Shown here: positions 1-11,757 of the stretch, one piece after another
How positions within the stretch are numbered: position 1 is the first letter of the stretch
Layout of the letters: each line of letters starts with the position of its first letter
The notes under the pieces: generated by a model
Database searches by the model: none
What the model was told of the DNA's origin: nothing
Seen by the model: only the letters and a program-made list of their open reading frames with translations
Position numbers and translations under genes: made by a program
NCBI GenBank assembly: GCA_025435555.1
Contig: JAIWWG010000027.1
Location: forward strand, 124,001-188,000
Source of the DNA: Chytriomyces cf. hyalinus JEL632
Lineage: Eukaryota; Chytridiomycota; Chytridiomycetes; Chytridiales; Chytriomycetaceae
DNA: 64,000 bases
Reading direction: 5' to 3'

Positions 1-1443
1 TCCTTTTTCGCAGTCTGCTGTTTCGTGAGACGCGTAATTTTGTCCGAGATGTTGGCCAACTGGCGCTTGAGTTGCTGGAAGAAGGCGAAAAGTGGAAAAT
101 GAAACGTCAGCATGAGTTTTTTGAACGATTAATTTCATTGGTTACATACTTGCTCCTTAATATTCACTTCGCGCAGCTCCTGATTCTTTCGCTCAATATT
201 TTCACGTTCATGAACGAGACTTTTTTCGGCTGTGCTTGATTTCTTCATTTCAAACTCACATTCCTCCATCAGTTTGGTGCACGTTGTAATGTCTTGCTGT
301 ACGACGGTAATGGCCTCCATTCTCGTCAGTAAATCACGGTACTGCCGTTCCCTCACAGTTAGGTTGGTCTTTTCGCTGCTGATTGAATTGGTCATGTCCA
401 CTAAGGCTTGCTGCAGTTTTGCCGGGTTTGGAACAATCCGCGATCGAAGACGCACGCAGTCTTGTTTTGTGTTTGACAGTAAGAAGTTTGTGTTGTTCTA
501 CGAGAAAAGAGAGAAAGGTGGGGAATGAGAGGACTGGGGTAAACCGAAATGAAGGAAAACGTTGAGTTCCAAAAATACCATTTTTTCAACTGCATCAGTT
601 TTTGTCTTTTTCAGGTTTTCAATGTCGCTCGTTAATGCGGTTTGGATACGCTTCAATTCCCGCAGTTCAGCTGTTTGGGCAAGGTTTCTTTCACGAACGC
701 GTTGGTATGCTGGCTCTTCTTCCGCCCTTTGAAGTCTGTGTTTTTAGGCAGTTGAGAATTTGCTTCCATGTCGCGCGTGGGTGAAGGTTAGAAGTACCTG
801 ATTGTGTTTACAGTTTCTGCGATTTCTTGGTTTTTTTCCTCAAGAAATGCTTTTTTCTGGACATGTTCTGCCTGCGGGAATATAAAGTTTTGCGTGCTTT
901 AGAACACCTTTCAAACAGCCACTTTTGCACTCTTTCATACCGAATTCTTGTTACACTGTTCAAATACGGAAACGCGCTCTTCTCTAAACTTTGCAAAGTT
1001 GATGATGGCAGATAGGATCTTGCGCACATGGCCTGGTTCGGGTTTGATAAGGTCTCGAATGCTAAAGTCGTGGATCCCAACTTCCGTCACGAGTTTGAAG
1101 CTGTACGAGGTAGAGTGAAAGTGTATCTGTTTTAAACATCTCAAGTAACCTGAATCAAAGGGTTAAAAAATACGCACAGTTGACGATAGAATGCCATGAG
1201 AGCCACATCGTCCTGGTGCAGATCCGGATGCTCGAGCATATCAACAACATGGAATGATGGAACGGCGCAACTTTCGCGCGACACACCCATGAATGTGGAT
1301 GTGAATGCATCAAACACGGCGGCCATGCGAGATGGAGTCGGGCGCTCGAGGTCTTCAAGCGAGACATGGATGTGCAAATCACTCATGCACGTCACGATTT
1401 CGGACGGCTTTAGCATCGGGAACGAGTAGTGGTGTTGCTGCAT
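1..1443 (-). CDS. NUF2: Kinetochore protein Nuf2 (NDC80 complex), 3' end cut by window edge
   Basis: Nuf2 pairs with Ndc80 in the NDC80 complex that binds kinetochores to spindle microtubules. Six exons can be read on the minus strand, roughly 1443-1178, 1100-about 930, 871-798, 735-580, 497-151 and 74-1. The N-terminus has the Nuf2 calponin-homology-like domain (FPMLKPSEIV near residue 9, then DLIKPEPGH and AIINFAKFRE), followed by long coiled coil (for example EEEPAYQRVRERN and NIERKNQELREV). The first donor (GTGCGT at 1177) joins FYRQL to FKLVTEVG in phase, which restores the family alignment. The ATG at 1443 lies just before the conserved FPML motif. The C-terminal coiled coil lies outside the window. 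The gene is divergent from BBS2 with 91 bp between start codons. Confidence 0.9.
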
Positions 1444-1534
1444 GCTGGTCGGACACTTCTTCTGTTGTTGTTTATTTATTTAATTTTTATTTATTTACGG
1501 AAATAGTTCGAGACTCCTTTTTTCAACTTCACAT
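1444..1534. promoter_or_regulatory. Compact divergent promoter between NUF2 and BBS2
   Basis: Only 91 bp separate the two start codons, so both genes must use promoter elements in this gap or inside each other's 5' ends. The gap holds a TTTATTTATTTAATTTTT-type A/T block near its middle. No specific factor site is recognised. Confidence 0.55.
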
Positions 1535-4260
1535 ATGCTCTGCCGTGCTGTATTAGATCTGTCAGCTGACACGAGCCACACTCTCAGCTTCAAGAATGTG
1601 ACTGTTGGTTGCTTTGATTTAGACGCGTCCAAACGGAATCAAAACAACAACAACCCATCAACAATCTGCTACACCCTATCCTCAACAAACTCAGTAAAGA
1701 CAGCTATCGCATTCAAACCCATTGCATCCAATGCAATCCAATACCCATTCATCGAATCCACGGCACATGTCAACCATCTTCTCGCCGCGAAACTGATGCC
1801 ACGCTCTCATCCTCACGGCTTAATCGATCATCTCATTATTGCAACAGACACGTCGCTATGGATGTATAATGTCTATGAAAACGCTGATATTGCTTACATT
1901 GATGTGCCGTTGGGTGTCAAGAGCGTTGCAGTGGCGACTGACCGCAAAGTTCCGATCGTGTTCGCCGCACTGGGCGATTTTCTGATTCAGGTATCTTGAA
2001 TGCTGCCCGTATAGAATACAAACTTACTTTTGGGTCCAAGGGATACAACTACAAAGGGGAGGAAGTGTTCTGGACAATGACGGGGGATATCCCAGTGTCC
2101 ATTGCTGTGTTTACGCGTCCGAATCCAGAAAGTGTCCATGAACAATTGCAAAGCAGTGAAGGCTTTGAAATGCTCGTTGCGTCCGAGGTAATTCCCCTTT
2201 GAAATTTCTCTTATCGCTTCTCAGAAGTTTGTACAACGCAGGACGCGCAAGTGAGACACTACAAGAACGACGAAAGCTTACAAGACGTGCAGATGCCCAG
2301 TGTCGTTTCATTAGTTTTGCCTGTCCAAGGAAATGGATTCGGGTTTGACATTTTGAACGCTTCAAAAAACGTTCCTGGTTACTCAATCAAAACGCCGCAG
2401 GTTCATGACGCAAGATGTCTCCGTTGGCATTCACTCTGACTTTACAAAACTGGCTTGGCGGCACTCTGGCCCCGGAATCACCTGCTTTTTAGTTTGCAGC
2501 GCTGCGGATTCGGACTCAACGGTGATGAGCGAGTGTGCCGTGTTTGTTGGCTACGCAAATGGCAAAGTAGAAATGCGTGACGTTCGTAGCGGAAAGGTTG
2601 TTTGGAATGAATTCTTGGATGAAACCAATGGGGTGGCCGCGATTTTAAATACGGCCGCAAACGGACTTGCCGTGGTGCTCGCCAATGGAAAAGGTGATCT
2701 TTTTCGGTGTTAGTGACTTTGGTGGAGATTCTGACCTTCACATGGTCAAACCAGTGCATTTGCTTTCACGATTGAACGAAAAAACTCTTGATCTGTCTGG
2801 TTCTTGCCAAGAAATTGAGGAGGAAATCGAGGCAGCTTTTGAGCGACGACAGGCACTTTGTGAATCCTTACTTTAACATACAGCGAGTCACTTAACGGCT
2901 CTCATCACTTTACCAGGCCTTGTTGAGCAAGGAAACGCGAATCCTGAAGCAGCAAGCCAACTTTGTTGAAGTGCGCGCAGATTCCTTTTCTGTTGACATA
3001 AAAACAACTGTCTCCGATGAACCGAGCCAGCCTTCGGGATGCTTTCTGCACATTGAGTCCGTCTCTCGGAATCAGTTGATTCACGCAGTTGTTGTGCATT
3101 ATCAAAATCAAAAGAATCTGAGCGAGTCCAAGTTTGTTGTCGGCTTTTCATCGCCGTCTATCAGCTTTCTAAAAGCCTGCTTTCATGAACAAACAAAAAA
3201 AGGCTATTGGAGCACCCTAAATATACAGCTTCTATCCTCTTGGATACCAGCAATGACGCCATTGCTTTCATAGATACGCGTATTCAAATTCTATACACAG
3301 AAGAGACCAAGAAACCCACAAGAACGGACTTTCAACAGCGCAACTTGCATGTATCCGTGTGTTCTCTGAGAGTATCCCCCTTCTCAAAGCTCGCGCCTAT
3401 TCCTTTTGGGAACAATGTGGATGTTCCAGAACTCATGATCAAATTTCAACATGTATCTAAATCAAGTTCTGAGGTAAGTTTCATTCAAATGATATCGACT
3501 GGAAGATAAACGTGAGCGGAATTGCAGTACATAGCTTGGCTTAATGAAAGCTTTCCGCATCCCCTCCCGTCGTACTCAAAACCAGACTACATCCAAACCG
3601 CGTTTCTCGACACTAAAACGCCCCTATACCCGCCCTGTATCATTTCATTCCATTCTCCTACGCAAATTATTGCGATGCGAACTATGGATGTCGAGCTTGC
3701 AACACGCATTTTGAATTCATATGTCTCATGGTTCACCGTGAAAAACAAAGCAGCCTTACGGGTGAAGACGAACGGGAAATTTGGCAACGCGACAATGGCG
3801 TCTTTAAAAGATTGGATGGACAGTATTCAAGATTTGAAACGGGCTGTGCGTGAGGGAAGGAACGAGATGAGTTTTGGAGCTGGAGGAGATGAGTTGAGGA
3901 GCTTGCAGATGCATCAGAATATGTCTTTGGAGATTGACGACTTGTAAGATGTCAAACTCTTTTGCCTTATTTCTTTTCTGAATTTAATTTGGTGGACTTG
4001 GACTAACTTGCAATCCCGTTTTCAGAGTCGGATTTCAAAAGGATACGGTAGCACTGTATGAACTGCACGGAAAAATGCAGTTTGAGTACAGCAAAAACGC
4101 AGTCCACGATAAACAGCTGCGAGAAAACCAGGGAAAGTTGAGTGGGATGGTGCAGAAACTTGCCAGTTTGCATGTTGACAAAGGGGTGCTGTTTGTTGGT
4201 GCCGCGAAGGAAAAAGCGAGCGGTGGAGACGTTGAAGCATTGTTGGAGTTGCTAAAGTAG
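1535..4260 (+). CDS. BBS2: Bardet-Biedl syndrome 2 protein homologue (BBSome subunit)
   Basis: BBS2 is a beta-propeller/coiled-coil subunit of the BBSome, which carries membrane cargo in cilia and flagella. Exons read 1535-1990, 2041-2187, 2242-2342, 2401-2693, 2755-2852, 2917 onward, with the last about 4026-4260. Propeller motifs match the family in order: LIIATDTSLWMYNVYENAD, then GYNYKGEEVFWTMTGD, then FVGYANGKVEMRDVRSGKV. A helical stretch (EIEEEIEAAFERRQ) follows, then the conserved C-terminal helical region (ALYELHGKMQFEY). The intron after 2852 appears to be GC-AG, because no in-phase GT donor keeps the alignment. Splicing around 3100-3240 is unresolved. Its presence argues for flagellated zoospores. 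FZO1 starts 121 bp downstream on the same strand. Confidence 0.92.
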
Positions 4261-4381
4261 CACGTTGAGATGAGGGAAAGGTGCCCTCTGAAACAGCTGA
4301 TGTGGCATTACTCCTTCATCAACACGTGAAAGGAAATGAGAATAAAAAATAAGGGAATAAAAAAAGGAAAAAATAAGAAGC

Positions 4382-6887
4382 ATGCGTGCACCATCCCGCA
4401 CCGATTCCACGGCTTCGTCGACTGAGGAAGTGTTCCACCAACATATTGCTGCCAGCAGTACGCAGCAGAATGCGCAATTTGCCGAACGACGCGATAAGAT
4501 GCTGTCTCTGATCGCTCAGTCACGGGCCATTCTGGACGATCTGAGCGTTAGCGAGAGTGCCGTTGACCAAAGTATGATTGCAAGTCAGTCCATTGGTCAG
4601 CAGGGGGCATTCGACAGTCAGGCCTTGACCCAGGCACCACCTCCTCCCATCCACCAAACAAACGCCGTCCCCGTCCGCGCAATGCCCACTGCTTATTCGG
4701 CTCACTCGGCAGAGTCGCGTGCTGCAGAAGGGCTACCACCGCTGACCGTCCTTGGAATTAGTGACGCCTCCGACGGACTTTCAACCACAACTGGAGACAT
4801 TGAAACTCACGTATTGAGCACGAAAATGGCTGATGCCAAGCATTATCTGGACAGACTGTTGGTGCGCATTGCCGACACGCGGTCAAGAGTGCTTGTAACA
4901 GGTGTGTGTTCTAATCAAACCAATTTGTTTAATATTTCCGGCTCCACCTCTTACTTTGCTTGCCTCCATGTGTCTTGTTTTCAATTCTAGGCGATCTTAA
5001 TGGCGGTAAATCAACTTTCGTCAACGCTCTCTTGCGCAGACAGGTTGTTCCAGATGACCAGCAGCCCTGCACCGCTCTCTTTGCAGAAGTTGTCGATGCA
5101 TCTCAAAACAACGACGTTGAGCAAGTTCACGGCATTCCGGATGCGTCCAAATATAACCGGGATGACCCTTTCACATACACTCCGTTTTCCATCGATATTC
5201 TCCGGGAGGTTGTCGAAGACAATGAGCCAGGATACGAAATGCTGAAAGTGTACTGCCGCGACACTCGGCCGAATGAAGTTTCAGTTCTGCACAATGGAAT
5301 CGTCGACGTGTCTTTGATCGACTCGCCGGGACTCAACATTGACTCCATGAAGACGACTTCGCTGATGGCACAGCAAGAAGAAATCGATGTGATCGTCTTT
5401 CTAGTAAATGCCGAAAACCATTTCACGCTCAGTGTAAGTCCTGTTCATGTAATTCTTCTGTTCATTCACTTTTTCTGATAATTACAATCGCGAACACTAG
5501 GGCCGGGAATTCCTACAGAACGCTGGGAAAGAAAAAGCCTACATCTTCATTGTCGTGAATCGATTCGACCAAATCCGTCGTAAAGATCGATGCAAGCGCG
5601 AAATTCTCACACAAATCAAAGATATCTCCCCATTGACCTATAACCACGCCGACCAGCTCGTCCATTTTGTTGCAGCAAAGTACATGCTCGAAAAATCCCC
5701 ACCTGCCGAATGGAAAGACTCCTTCACATGCCTTGAGGACAACCTTCGATCTTTCATCCTCGAAAAACGGTCTCGATCCAAACTGAATCCCGCAAAAATG
5801 TACCTGAAAAATTTACTCGGAGACCTCAGCACTCTCTGCACGTACAACCATACCCTCAACACATTCCGCATTGCCGAAATCAGCGCGCAGCTTAGCGAAA
5901 CTGCCCCTGCACACGAACGCATGCTCCGTATCAAAGAACAATTCCTTGATGATGCCACTCGTACAATTGACGAAACTGCAAACCGTGCGCATGCCTTTGC
6001 TCGCGATCAGTTGAGCAATTTCTTGGAAAGTGTGGAGACATATGTGGAGCAAGATGTCGAATGGGGTGGCATCCTAGGTATGTGGACGTACGCGCGGGAA
6101 TTGCGCAATGCTGTTTATAGACATGCTGCTGTTCGACTGCGGCGGTGTGAAGACTTTGCCGTCAAAAGTAGTGTTGGATGTGTCAAGAATATTGAAGCCA
6201 TGGCTGCATCATGTATGGAAACCCCGCCCGTGGTTGATATGGCCGTTGTCACGACTGCATTTGAAGATGGAAGCAGTGAGGCAGGGCGTGCTGCTGCCAT
6301 GAGCATGTTTGTTCCATTGGAACTCGGCGATTTCTTCGATTTTGTGGACAAGGTGGAGATTTGCCGTGAATATTTGCCAAGTTTAGGTATGGTGCTTGGG
6401 GGTGTTCTGGGATACCATGGGGTGACGCGAGGGATTTGGAGGGGAGACGCGACAATGGTGAAGGGTAAAACAGCGTTCCTGGGGCTATCTCTTGCGGGTA
6501 TGTATCATAACTTTTCTATCCTACCAGATATGTAGTTGTGTCTAAGCTTACCTGGTATCAGGGGTTGGCTTGTTCCTGTATTCTCTCTCTGACATGAGGA
6601 ATGTGGTCGACCGTAAAGTCTTGGGTAAAATCAAGACTCACCTCGTCAGCGCCGGTCTTGTGGACGCCAACAGCGAACGTATCGCTAAAGGAACGCGACG
6701 CGTTCTCCGGCTTGCCATTTGGGAATTCCAAAACCAGTTTCAACGCGTCTTGATTGACTCGCAGGTGAAACGACAAGGGCTTGTGGAATCACGAACCAGC
6801 GCCGAAATGAACAAGGACGAGTTTCGGGCGATTGGAGCGAGGGTCGGGACTTTGAGGAAGATTGTGGAGGACGTCGATTTGGATTGA
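4382..6887 (+). CDS. FZO1: Mitofusin / Fzo1-type outer mitochondrial membrane fusion GTPase
   Basis: Dynamin-family GTPase that fuses outer mitochondrial membranes. Four exons (4382-4901, 4991-5433, 5501-6497, 6562-6887) give 761 residues with all phases consistent. The GTPase motifs are visible: the P-loop GDLNGGKST from about residue 174 (split by intron 1), G3 as DSPG, and G4 as NRFD in IFIVVNRFDQ. Two hydrophobic segments near residues 612-660 (LPSLGMVLGGVLGYHG and GVGLFLYSL) form the usual membrane hairpin. A heptad-rich C-terminal tail follows (IKTHLVSAGLVDAN). The N-terminal 120 residues are Ser/Ala/Gln-rich. Length and order fit fungal Fzo1. The start is the ATG at 4382; a longer form cannot be excluded. 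Confidence 0.93.
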
Positions 6888-8374
6888 GCGGCAAGTCGAG
6901 GTCATGTTTGTATGTTTTTCAGTGCTAAAAAAAACGCACTGCGTGGTGGTTAATTTGCATGGTCGGTTATGTGTGGTTTTGTGGTCGTTCCAGTGTTGGG
7001 CAAGATCTTTTTGCTTTCTTTTGTTTCGGTGGGTTGCTTCTGCCGAGAGTATTTTCTTTTCACTTCCGGTCTTAGCCAATTTTCTTCATGATCATATGAT
7101 GATCGCAAATTCGTTTCGAAGGTGATTTCTATTTCTGCAATAAACTCTGCTGCCACTCACAACACTACTCACTATTGGGATACAAAACAATATGTCTCCT
7201 CCTCCCTTTTTAACATGAGTTTTTATTGCCCACGGAAACTATCGTTTCCATCGCAAACCTCATTCGGACAAATCATCGGCTTGATTGGAAGAGTGCAAGG
7301 ATTTCTGTCGATCAGTTACGGCATTGATGCTCAACTTTGTGGGCCTGAAATAACTCCTTGCAAGTAAGCATTGCAAGTTTCGACCATATTTTACATGACC
7401 GCGAGTCCTCAGCAGAGCCTCACGGCTGATTTCTCATTAAAGCAATTCATGGACAGTGATGCTGATATATTTCGCACGTCCACGATTTCCCAAACGACCG
7501 ATTCAAGCGTTACTCCGGTTTCGAAACACTACTTTAAGAGCGGGGGGGTGGATGTATCGCTCATGTGGGCACGACACTAATGGGAGTTGAAGGTTGATTT
7601 CGCAAACGACCAATTGAGGCGTCACTCCCGCTTTTGAAATCGCCGCACATCAAGCAAAGAGAGACCGCTGCACATGAGCATATTAATAAGACGACAAAAG
7701 AAAGAACAGGGAAACGTTGAGCGAAGCGGGAAGAGCTCAAATTTGAATTCACCACAGATTTCCAATGCGAATCGCAGTTTCAAAATGCGGCTTTCGGAGG
7801 CTAACTTGGTGTCCAAACCTGCTGCAACGCAGCGCACGAGAGGGATAGATCCCCGATCCATCCGCTTTCAAAGATTGGGGTCCAAGTGCAGGGGGTGGAT
7901 GCGTCCTTCAAGTGACATTACTGGCATTGATGAACATATGGGGTTATGTCACTATTCGGTGGGCATAATGTGATCTCGCAGCTGAGGGTGTGCGGCTTTG
8001 GGCCGCTATGGGGCTTGCAGCGGCTGTAGTTGCTTGCAGTGAAACCAGTTTGCAGTCGGACTCACAGCAGTGATTGCAAAGATTTCGGCGGAACAATTAT
8101 TGCAGCAGCAGGAGTTGATTGCTTGATTTATCAAGGTATGCAGCTTCTATTAGAGTGAAAAGCAGTTGCATGTGGGAGCAGTCATTGGGTTTCGACCCAT
8201 CGAATTTTATCGCTGAAACAACTGACGAGTTTTTCGAACCAAAAGAACGAAAACACGGCTACGGAATTCTTGAGATCTTTTTGAAATCTGTGGCACAATT
8301 TTTGTCAGGGGGTTCAGAATTCCAATTTCATTGTTTGAAAAGGGAAAAAATTAAACACGCGTGAAACACACCTC
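6888..8374. other. Gene-poor interval with short degenerate ORFs
   Basis: About 1.5 kb with no recognisable coding sequence. Open frames are short, overlap on both strands and match no family I know. It holds imperfect repeats (separate entry) and G-runs (CGGGGGGG near 7540, GGGGG near 7890). It looks like decayed sequence, possibly from mobile elements, but no element can be named. Confidence 0.5.
7481..7660. repeat. Imperfect direct repeat, about 45 bp, two copies
   Basis: The block from about 7484 (ATTTCCCAAACGACCGATTC) recurs from about 7597 as ATTTCGCAAACGACCAATTG. Both continue with GCGT(T/C)ACTCC and a TTT(C)GAAA core. The downstream GGGGGTGGATG motif of the first copy also recurs near 7890. 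The copies have diverged, so the duplication is old. Function unknown. Confidence 0.5.
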
Positions 8375-9755
8375 ATGAATGGCAATCACGTCGAGATCAG
8401 TGTTACGCGAGGCAGTAAGCGAGTAGCAGCGGCAGTGCTAACAACGGTACAGTACCTCTGCTTAAAAAATCTGCCCTGCTTAGCGAAAAACTGACAAGAC
8501 CAACGCGAAACCCCACCTTAATGTCCTCATAAATGTCAACAGGCACCAGCGTACGCGACGCGTCAAGGTTCCGTCTCATCGGAAGTTGCAAGCGGGCCTC
8601 TGGCTGCTGTTGTTTTGCTCGACTTCACGGAGTCGGACGATGAAGACGACAGCGGCTCGGAAGCCGAAGACACCCTCTTGTCCAATGAGACAGTCGCTGG
8701 CCATGGCGACATGAACGGTTTGAATCTGTTCTTAATACTGTCGCTTGCACGAAGGCTAACAAACTCACCAAACTCCAAAAGAAGCCGAACTCTCAAGCGG
8801 TAGTGAGACTGACGCCACCATGGAGTGGGACGAGAACGCCGTCGTATGGACTGGTCCGGCCCAGATCCCGTCCTTTCAAGACGCGTACCAGTCCTACGCA
8901 GTGTTCGCTTCCTCGGGGCTGACTGGATTTCCACACTGGAGGCGCCGCATTGTCCAAGAGCTGAACCATGCGCGTTTCGCTCTGGACAACCCTGCGTTCC
9001 GGTGCTACGAGCCCTACTGCCCACTGACAGAAATGTCGTTTCGAGAGTGCGTGCGGTTTGGTTACGTAGGCGTCGGGCCGTGGGGCCAACTCCTTGGTGT
9101 GGCCTTCCCAGACGGTGAACACGGCCTGTTGGACTTGATGGACAGCGCTCCCTGGACGGCGGAGGGCCAGGGCCTCAACTGGTGGCACAACCACCGGCAC
9201 AGGTTGCACGAGGTTGCTCAGACGCTCGAGGAGGAAGAATGGGCCATCACAGTCCAAGAGCGATGGGCCCAGTTTGACGCGGCGGCACCTGAAGTACAAG
9301 CTCAGTCGATCAAGGACCTGGCAGAGCTGCAAGCGCGCCGCTGGGAGACCCTCAGGCAGAACTGTGGCAAGTACAGGCGGCCAGACTACCACGCCACCAA
9401 GAGTCAAGACATCCGCGACATGGAGCTGCGCGACACGCCGCAGTTGGTAGTCCAGCCAATTGAGTCCTGCACGTGTCGCCGCCGTTGCCAGCCCCGTGTC
9501 TCGGTTGTCGAGACTCTTGCGGAGTCGTCGGATGAGCCGCCGGTACAAGCCACGGTGGAGCCACGACTCCATGAGGCCCTCGACATGGACAGGCCCTGGG
9601 AATGGGACCACCCAAGACTGGTTGAGCCGCCAGTACAGCCACGGCGGGAGGAGCCGTCTTTTTTTTGCGACTCGGTTGGAATTGCCGTTTCTGCCATTTC
9701 CGGACTTTGGGCCGATTTTTCTCTTTCTGTCAGTTTGAATGGGTACAGTTTCTAG
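8375..9755 (+). CDS. Unrecognised GC-rich three-exon gene (393 aa, orphan)
   Basis: I do not recognise this protein. Three exons fit in phase: 8375-8414, 8550-8717 and 8782-9755. Intron 1 has a GTAAGC donor and a CAG acceptor. Intron 2 is 64 nt, with a GTTTGA donor, a GCTAAC branch site and an AAAG acceptor. The spliced product has an acidic stretch (DFTESDDEDDSGSEAED), a Trp-rich middle (WTGPAQIPSF, WWHNHRHRLHEVAQ), a charged helix (EEEEWAITVQERWAQFD), a Cys cluster (CTCRRRCQP) and two related repeats (EPPVQATVEP and EPPVQPRREEP). Exon 3 is clearly more GC-rich than its neighbours. An internal ATG at 8820 sits in a GCCACCATGG context and could be an alternative start. A transposon gag-like or horizontally acquired origin is possible but unproven. 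The last 25 or so residues follow a T8 run and may not be conserved. Confidence 0.45.
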
Positions 9756-10480
9756 AGTGTCTCATAGATTTTTAGCAGTATTTAAGCATGTATAAAATAG
9801 ACAGTTTCAGCAGTTTAAAATATATTTCCCTTGAAATACGAGAAAGTTAGCCTGGATGCTCACGCGATATCAGAAATGGAAGTGCTTATCGCATGTTGCC
9901 CCTGAAACAACGCGTCCAACTTTTGCAATGTACGCGGGCAGCTGGATGCGGATTTACGCAACAAAGGAGCCAAAAATCACGAATTTACTGACGCAAAAAG
10001 TCGGTAGTCAGTCATTCTTACCTCCAATTCGTGCATCGGGAGGATTTCGCATACGCACACAGCGCTCTGCGAATGGTACAGAAAATAAGGATGACGCGAG
10101 TAAATATAGGTATTTATTACAATAAATGTGGATGCATGACAGCAGCTGGATTCGCTGCTGCCGGATTGAAAAAACATAGCTTACCGAATGGTGCAACTCG
10201 ATCAAAGGTGCCTTGAAGTCGGCTCCGTGCTCTCATTCTTCGTTTTATGAATCGAGAACAGAAGCGAGAATCCCGAGACTGCTGAACGATTGGATCAATG
10301 CTGGTATATTGCGTTATTTACGATTATTTAAATATTTGCCAGGTGCATGGTTTTTTTTTTTTTTTTTTTTGATTGTCCGCCACGTTGATTGGAACCACGT
10401 CCGAGACCTTGGCCGTATACAAAATCAGACCCATTCCCGCTGTGCCGAAACCATCAAAAAAAAAGCACACAAATACATCA
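9756..10480. other. Intergenic stretch with a possible zinc-finger relic and a T20 run
   Basis: About 725 bp. The first 130 bp are A/T-rich. The possible zinc-finger relic is listed separately. A run of 20 T occupies 10351-10370, just before the next gene. Nothing else is supported. Confidence 0.5.
9893..10216 (+). pseudogene. Possible decayed zinc-finger-like reading frame
   Basis: One frame runs 108 codons with a single internal stop (TGA at 9989-9991). It contains Cys/His patches resembling worn C2H2-type fingers: CTRAAGCGFTQQRSQ early, DFAYAHSALRMVQK in the middle and KCGCMTAAGFAAAGLKKHS late. The spacing is imperfect and the middle unit lacks its cysteines. This is an inference from pattern only; a chance frame is the alternative. 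Confidence 0.25.
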
Positions 10481-11383
10481 ATGGTCTTTACATCATGGGC
10501 ACACACATCCGTCACTGTGTTTGCAGGCATGGTTGCCACTCTCGCAACAGGCGTAGCCATCACCGTCGGTCTACAGATCATGATCCGCAGCCACAATACT
10601 CGCAAGACAATGTCCAGATTCAAACGCAGAAAGAGAAATGCAATGGCTGTTTTCAAGGACACGGAAAAGTATCTGGCGTGCACGTTGAGCCCGCAGTTGG
10701 CCGTGCTTAGGAAGATTGTGTTTGAAGGAGTCGCTTCTGATACGCCTTCCATCGCTGCCAGCAGCAATAAGACGGTCCTGCAGTTGAGAGAATTGGAGGA
10801 AATGCTGCTTCGTTCGCTGGAAAGACTCGGTGCTGTGCGTCCAGACGCCGTTGCGGAGGAAGCTCTTTCTGCAGAATGTTGCGAATTGACTGGGATTACT
10901 GACGGTGCGGGCGCTCGTTCTACAACTGCTCTGGAATCATGTAAAATGCGCGAAGACACCAGTCACATGATTGATGGTTCAGAATCAAACAGCGAATCGG
11001 GCGCATTCGAAGCAGCGGAATCGAATCACTTGAACAACTTGAGTCAACAAGCCAGTCTTATCGACGACATGAACCTATCGAGCGCCGATTCATTAACAAA
11101 GACACGCATGTCATCATCAACAGCGGAGACGCTTTGTGGAGTAAGCACTGTGGACACATCGATTGTGTCGCACTTGCTTCCGAATGTAGGGCCATCCTTC
11201 CTGAATGCATATCCGGCTGTTTTCTTTTTTGACACGGATCAATTGCCAGCAAAGGATATGGACCATCTCAGAGATAGCGTGAAGCAGCTGCGGCTGTTAA
11301 AGCGCAGCTTGGTAAAACGACACCATGCGATTGCCTGTGAGGTGGACGGACTGTTTGAGCGGCTTCTAATGGAATGCAAATGA
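10481..11383 (+). CDS. Single-pass membrane-anchored helical protein, tentatively Snl1/BAG-like
   Basis: From the ATG at 10481 this single exon encodes 300 residues. Residues 5-30 form a hydrophobic anchor (VFAGMVATLATGVAITVGL), followed by a basic stop-transfer stretch (RFKRRKRNA). Two amphipathic helical segments (LQLRELEEMLLRSLERLG and LRDSVKQLRLLKRSLVKRHH) flank a Ser/Glu-rich low-complexity middle. An N-terminal anchor followed by helices ending in a CEVDGL-like motif recalls fungal Snl1, a membrane-tethered BAG-domain Hsp70 exchange factor, but the match is weak and the helices are split by an insertion. The frame is open upstream to 10373 without an ATG. A hexanucleotide repeat begins about 30 bp after the stop. 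Confidence 0.55.
   Translation: MVFTSWAHTSVTVFAGMVATLATGVAITVGLQIMIRSHNTRKTMSRFKRRKRNAMAVFKDTEKYLACTLSPQLAVLRKIVFEGVASDTPSIAASSNKTVLQLRELEEMLLRSLERLGAVRPDAVAEEALSAECCELTGITDGAGARSTTALESCKMREDTSHMIDGSESNSESGAFEAAESNHLNNLSQQASLIDDMNLSSADSLTKTRMSSSTAETLCGVSTVDTSIVSHLLPNVGPSFLNAYPAVFFFDTDQLPAKDMDHLRDSVKQLRLLKRSLVKRHHAIACEVDGLFERLLMECK

Positions 11384-11757
<374 letters not shown>

Noticed and set aside
8793-9611. Minus-strand open frame of 272 codons opposite the orphan gene
   Set aside because: Its openness follows from GC-rich codon bias of the plus-strand gene. The plus frame has splice signals, phase agreement and more protein-like composition.
6888-10480. Integrated virus or complete transposon in the gene-poor stretch
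   Set aside because: No integrase, transposase, reverse transcriptase, capsid or replication gene, and no terminal repeats could be found.
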